From Deltaproteobacteria bacterium (GTDB lineage Bacteria > Desulfobacterota_B > Binatia > Bin18): a stretch of DNA of 8,111 nucleotides. A program made the translations under genes and the position numbers. The notes below the pieces were generated by a model, which saw only the letters and a list, made by a program, of their open reading frames with translations, ran no database searches and was not told where the DNA came from. Below are positions 7,301 through 8,111 of the stretch, in pieces. Each line of letters opens with the position of its first letter. Position 1 is the stretch's first letter. The DNA is taken from NCBI GenBank assembly GCA_012271025.1, contig JAAXHF010000286.1, positions 1 through 8,111 of the forward strand. The letters run 5' to 3'.

Positions 7301-8111
7301 CGATCTGTGTGGTCGGCGCCAAGGAGCATAACCTGCAGGATGTCTCTCTCGATATTCCTCGGGATGAGATGATCGTGGTCACCGGGCTGTCCGGGTCGGG
7401 CAAGTCCACGCTGGTGTTTGATATTGTGTATGCCGAGGGCCAGCGCCGCTATATCGACAGCCTGTCGGCCTATTCCCGCCAGTTCATCAAGGTTCTGGCC
7501 AAACCGAATGTCGATCTGCTGACGGGCATTCCGCCGACGGTCGCCATTGAACAGCGCATGAGCCGGGGCGGGCGAAACTCGACGGTAGCCACGGTGACCG
7601 AAGTCTCGCACTATCTGCGGCTGCTGTACGCCAAGATCGGTGTGCAGCACTGTGTGAACTGCGGCCAGCCGCTGTCGGCCCAGAGCCGCAGCCGCATTCT
7701 TGAGCTGGTGCAAACCGACTTCAGCGACCAGGAGTTCAGCGTTCTGGCGCCGGTCGTGCGCGGCCGCAAGGGGTTTCACAAAGACGTGCTGGCCGGTGCG
7801 CGCAAGCTGGGCTTCATCCGGGCGCGCGTCGACGGCCGGATCGTCGAGATTACGCCGGACATGAGCCTGGCCCGCTTTCGGGAGCACGATATTGAGATCG
7901 TGGTCGGGCAGGTCACGCTTGACCGGACGACCCAGCAGCTTGACGGTCTGCTCCAGGACGCGCTGCGGATGGGCAATGGCGCGGTCCACATCCTGGGCGC
8001 TGAGACGGAGCGCATCTACAGCGAAAAATTGTTCTGCGTAGCCTGCGGTCTGGGTTATGCCGAGCTTGACCCGCGGATGTTCTCGTTCAACAGCCGTCAG
8101 GGGGCGTGTCC
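4387..8111 (+). CDS. uvrA: Excinuclease ABC subunit UvrA, tandem-fused double form (3' end outside window)
   Basis: DNA-damage recognition ATPase of nucleotide excision repair: UvrA dimers find distortions and load UvrB. The frame is open from GTG 4387 to the window end, at least 1,241 residues. Copy 1 (about 1-945) is complete. NBD1 has Walker A GVSGSGKS 38-45, zinc module C262-x2-C265-x20-C286-x2-C289, signature LSGGELER 477-484, Walker B Asp503-Glu504 and His536. NBD2 has Walker A 630-637, zinc module C729-x2-C732-x19-C752-x2-C755 (the damage-sensing finger), signature LSGGEAQR 819-826, Asp851-Glu852 and His884. A normal UvrA would stop near SHTGRYLARVL. Here a basic linker (about 939-971) leads straight into copy 2 from Ile973: Walker A GLSGSGKS 1000-1007, the AEGQRRYIDSLSAYSRQF segment, and zinc cysteines C1217, C1220 and C1241 with the same x20 spacing. 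A hand alignment of the first 94 residues from Walker A gives about 51 identities without gaps between copies. Chlamydial UvrA (about 1,800 aa) has the same two-unit plan, so one chain may act as a built-in dimer. The gene is divergent from the CorC-like gene. No SOS box is recognised upstream. Confidence 0.95.
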   Translation, partial: MKTNGIRRSSIAISGARQNNLKNLDIDIPLNQLTVVTGVSGSGKSSLAFDILYAEGQRRYVESFSAYARQFLDRMDKPQADKIEGILPAIAIDQNRPVRTSRSTVGTMTELHDHLKLLFAKIGLLSCRQCGQPVERDSAESVFRKLSEQQPAGTRFYVTFSVAVPDSLAWSDIRDGLVRAGFFRLLVAGTIVDIQELDARPEGLVGQEQCSVVVDRLRVGPRHKKRTHDSLEQAFQYGKGRLSLVFPDAEQAEQAFSNRLECAACQIVYKEPVPNLFSFNSPLGACEKCKGFGRTIDLDLELVVPDPGLSLKDGAVKPWRIKAAQWERRELFAFCKQRRIPTGVPWRDLSAEQQGLILDGDGEYYGVRGWFQWLETKTYKMHVRVFLARYRGYFPCDACHGARLKPESLLYRVGGKTLAEINLLSVDACSEFFEGLQLSAFQDQVAQLILDEIRKRLRYLVEVGVEYLTLDRQSRTLSGGELERVDLTTALGSALVNTLYILDEPSIGLHPRDSNRLVRILQNLRDNGNTVVVVEHDPEIIKEADHILDLGPLAGERGGQLVFAGPYEDILADPHSLTGQYLSQRQRIPLPARRRAVQPDHTLTILEASAHNLKHIDVEIPLGCMVCLTGVSGSGKSTLIEDVLYRGLKKRWGESVGIPGPCQDIVGTEHLADVIFVNQSQIGTTPRANLLTYTRAFDPLRRLLADTELARLRGYTTGTFSFNVEGGRCETCKGEGFEKVEMQFLSDVYVPCPECQGRRFRAEVLEVRYQGKNLTDIMAMTVSEALAFFAGKAELQRRLSSLAAVGLDYVRLGQSLTTLSGGEAQRLKLAAHIGREKTHADRPGKTLFIFDEPTTGLHFADIQKLLTAFDSLVERGHSVLIVEHNLDVIKCADQVIDLGPEGGDGGGEVVAQGTPEAVARVRRSHTGRYLARVLREAKRGEKAKGKSQKSKVKSQKSKGKGRKSQAPGRNSAICVVGAKEHNLQDVSLDIPRDEMIVVTGLSGSGKSTLVFDIVYAEGQRRYIDSLSAYSRQFIKVLAKPNVDLLTGIPPTVAIEQRMSRGGRNSTVATVTEVSHYLRLLYAKIGVQHCVNCGQPLSAQSRSRILELVQTDFSDQEFSVLAPVVRGRKGFHKDVLAGARKLGFIRARVDGRIVEITPDMSLARFREHDIEIVVGQVTLDRTTQQLDGLLQDALRMGNGAVHILGAETERIYSEKLFCVACGLGYAELDPRMFSFNSRQGAC
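7222..7284 (+). repeat. 7-bp tandem repeat (AAAAGTC) encoding the inter-copy linker of the double UvrA
   Basis: Five perfect copies of AAAAGTC run from 7222 to 7256, followed by decaying units AAAGGGC, AAAGGTC, GCAAGTC and ACAAGCT up to 7284. Three units (21 bp) encode seven residues, so the protein repeats KSQKSKV, KSQKSKG, KGRKSQA (residues 946-966). The run sits exactly between the end of UvrA copy 1 and the start of copy 2. A unit of 7 changes the reading frame when copy number changes by one or two. One more unit would put translation in a frame stopping at TAA 7329-7331; one less, in a frame stopping at TGA 7370-7372. It stands out from the GC-rich coding DNA on both sides by its A-richness. 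Confidence 0.95.

Noticed and set aside
7073..7372. 99-codon plus-strand frame across the linker
   Set aside because: It is an out-of-frame reading of uvrA. It matters only as the frame that would be entered after loss of one heptamer unit.

Overview
The window reads as chromosomal DNA from a GC-rich, probably Gram-negative bacterium. The signs are strong Shine-Dalgarno sites, GTG start use, heavily GC-biased third codon positions that create long antisense shadow frames, and a tandem-fused UvrA. A member of the deltaproteobacterial or Tectomicrobia-like lineages would fit, but this is inference from gene flavour; nothing in the window fixes the taxon.

Layout, left to right. (1) Bases 1-212 hold the C-terminal end of an IS5-family (IS1031/IS427-like) transposase that enters from outside the window. 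(2) Starting 34 bases after its stop, bases 247-2202 (+) encode a 651-residue exported or membrane-anchored protein. It has an N-terminal concanavalin/laminin-G-like beta-sandwich and a C-terminal clan GH-A glycoside hydrolase barrel most like GH53 (endo-beta-1,4-galactanase), with both catalytic glutamates visible. (3) Convergent to it on the minus strand are two co-directional genes. One (4189-2831) is a four-part HlyC/CorC (CNNM-CBS) membrane transporter. The other, 70 bases downstream (2760-2290), is a 156-residue single-pass membrane protein of unknown function. (4) A 197-base divergent intergenic region (4190-4386) carries a plausible extended -10 promoter for the transporter, a perfect 6+6 inverted repeat beside it, and a short degenerate heptamer run in the uvrA leader. 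(5) From 4387 (+) to the end of the window, and still open there, runs uvrA. It is not ordinary: a complete two-ATPase UvrA (about 945 residues) continues without a stop through a Lys/Ser/Gln-rich linker into a second UvrA, of which about 270 residues are present.

The most notable signal is the junction between the two UvrA copies. It is encoded by at least five perfect tandem copies of a 7-bp unit. Seven is not a multiple of three, so gain or loss of one unit would shift the frame and end translation within about 25-40 codons, leaving a complete single UvrA. The repeat is therefore a possible switch, or historical fusion point, between one-unit and two-unit UvrA. Tandem double UvrA proteins are already known (for example in Chlamydia), so the architecture is rare rather than new; the slippage-prone junction is the part worth pursuing. 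The genes do not form one pathway: the window joins a mobile-element edge, a polysaccharide-degrading enzyme, an ion-transport pair and a DNA-repair gene.
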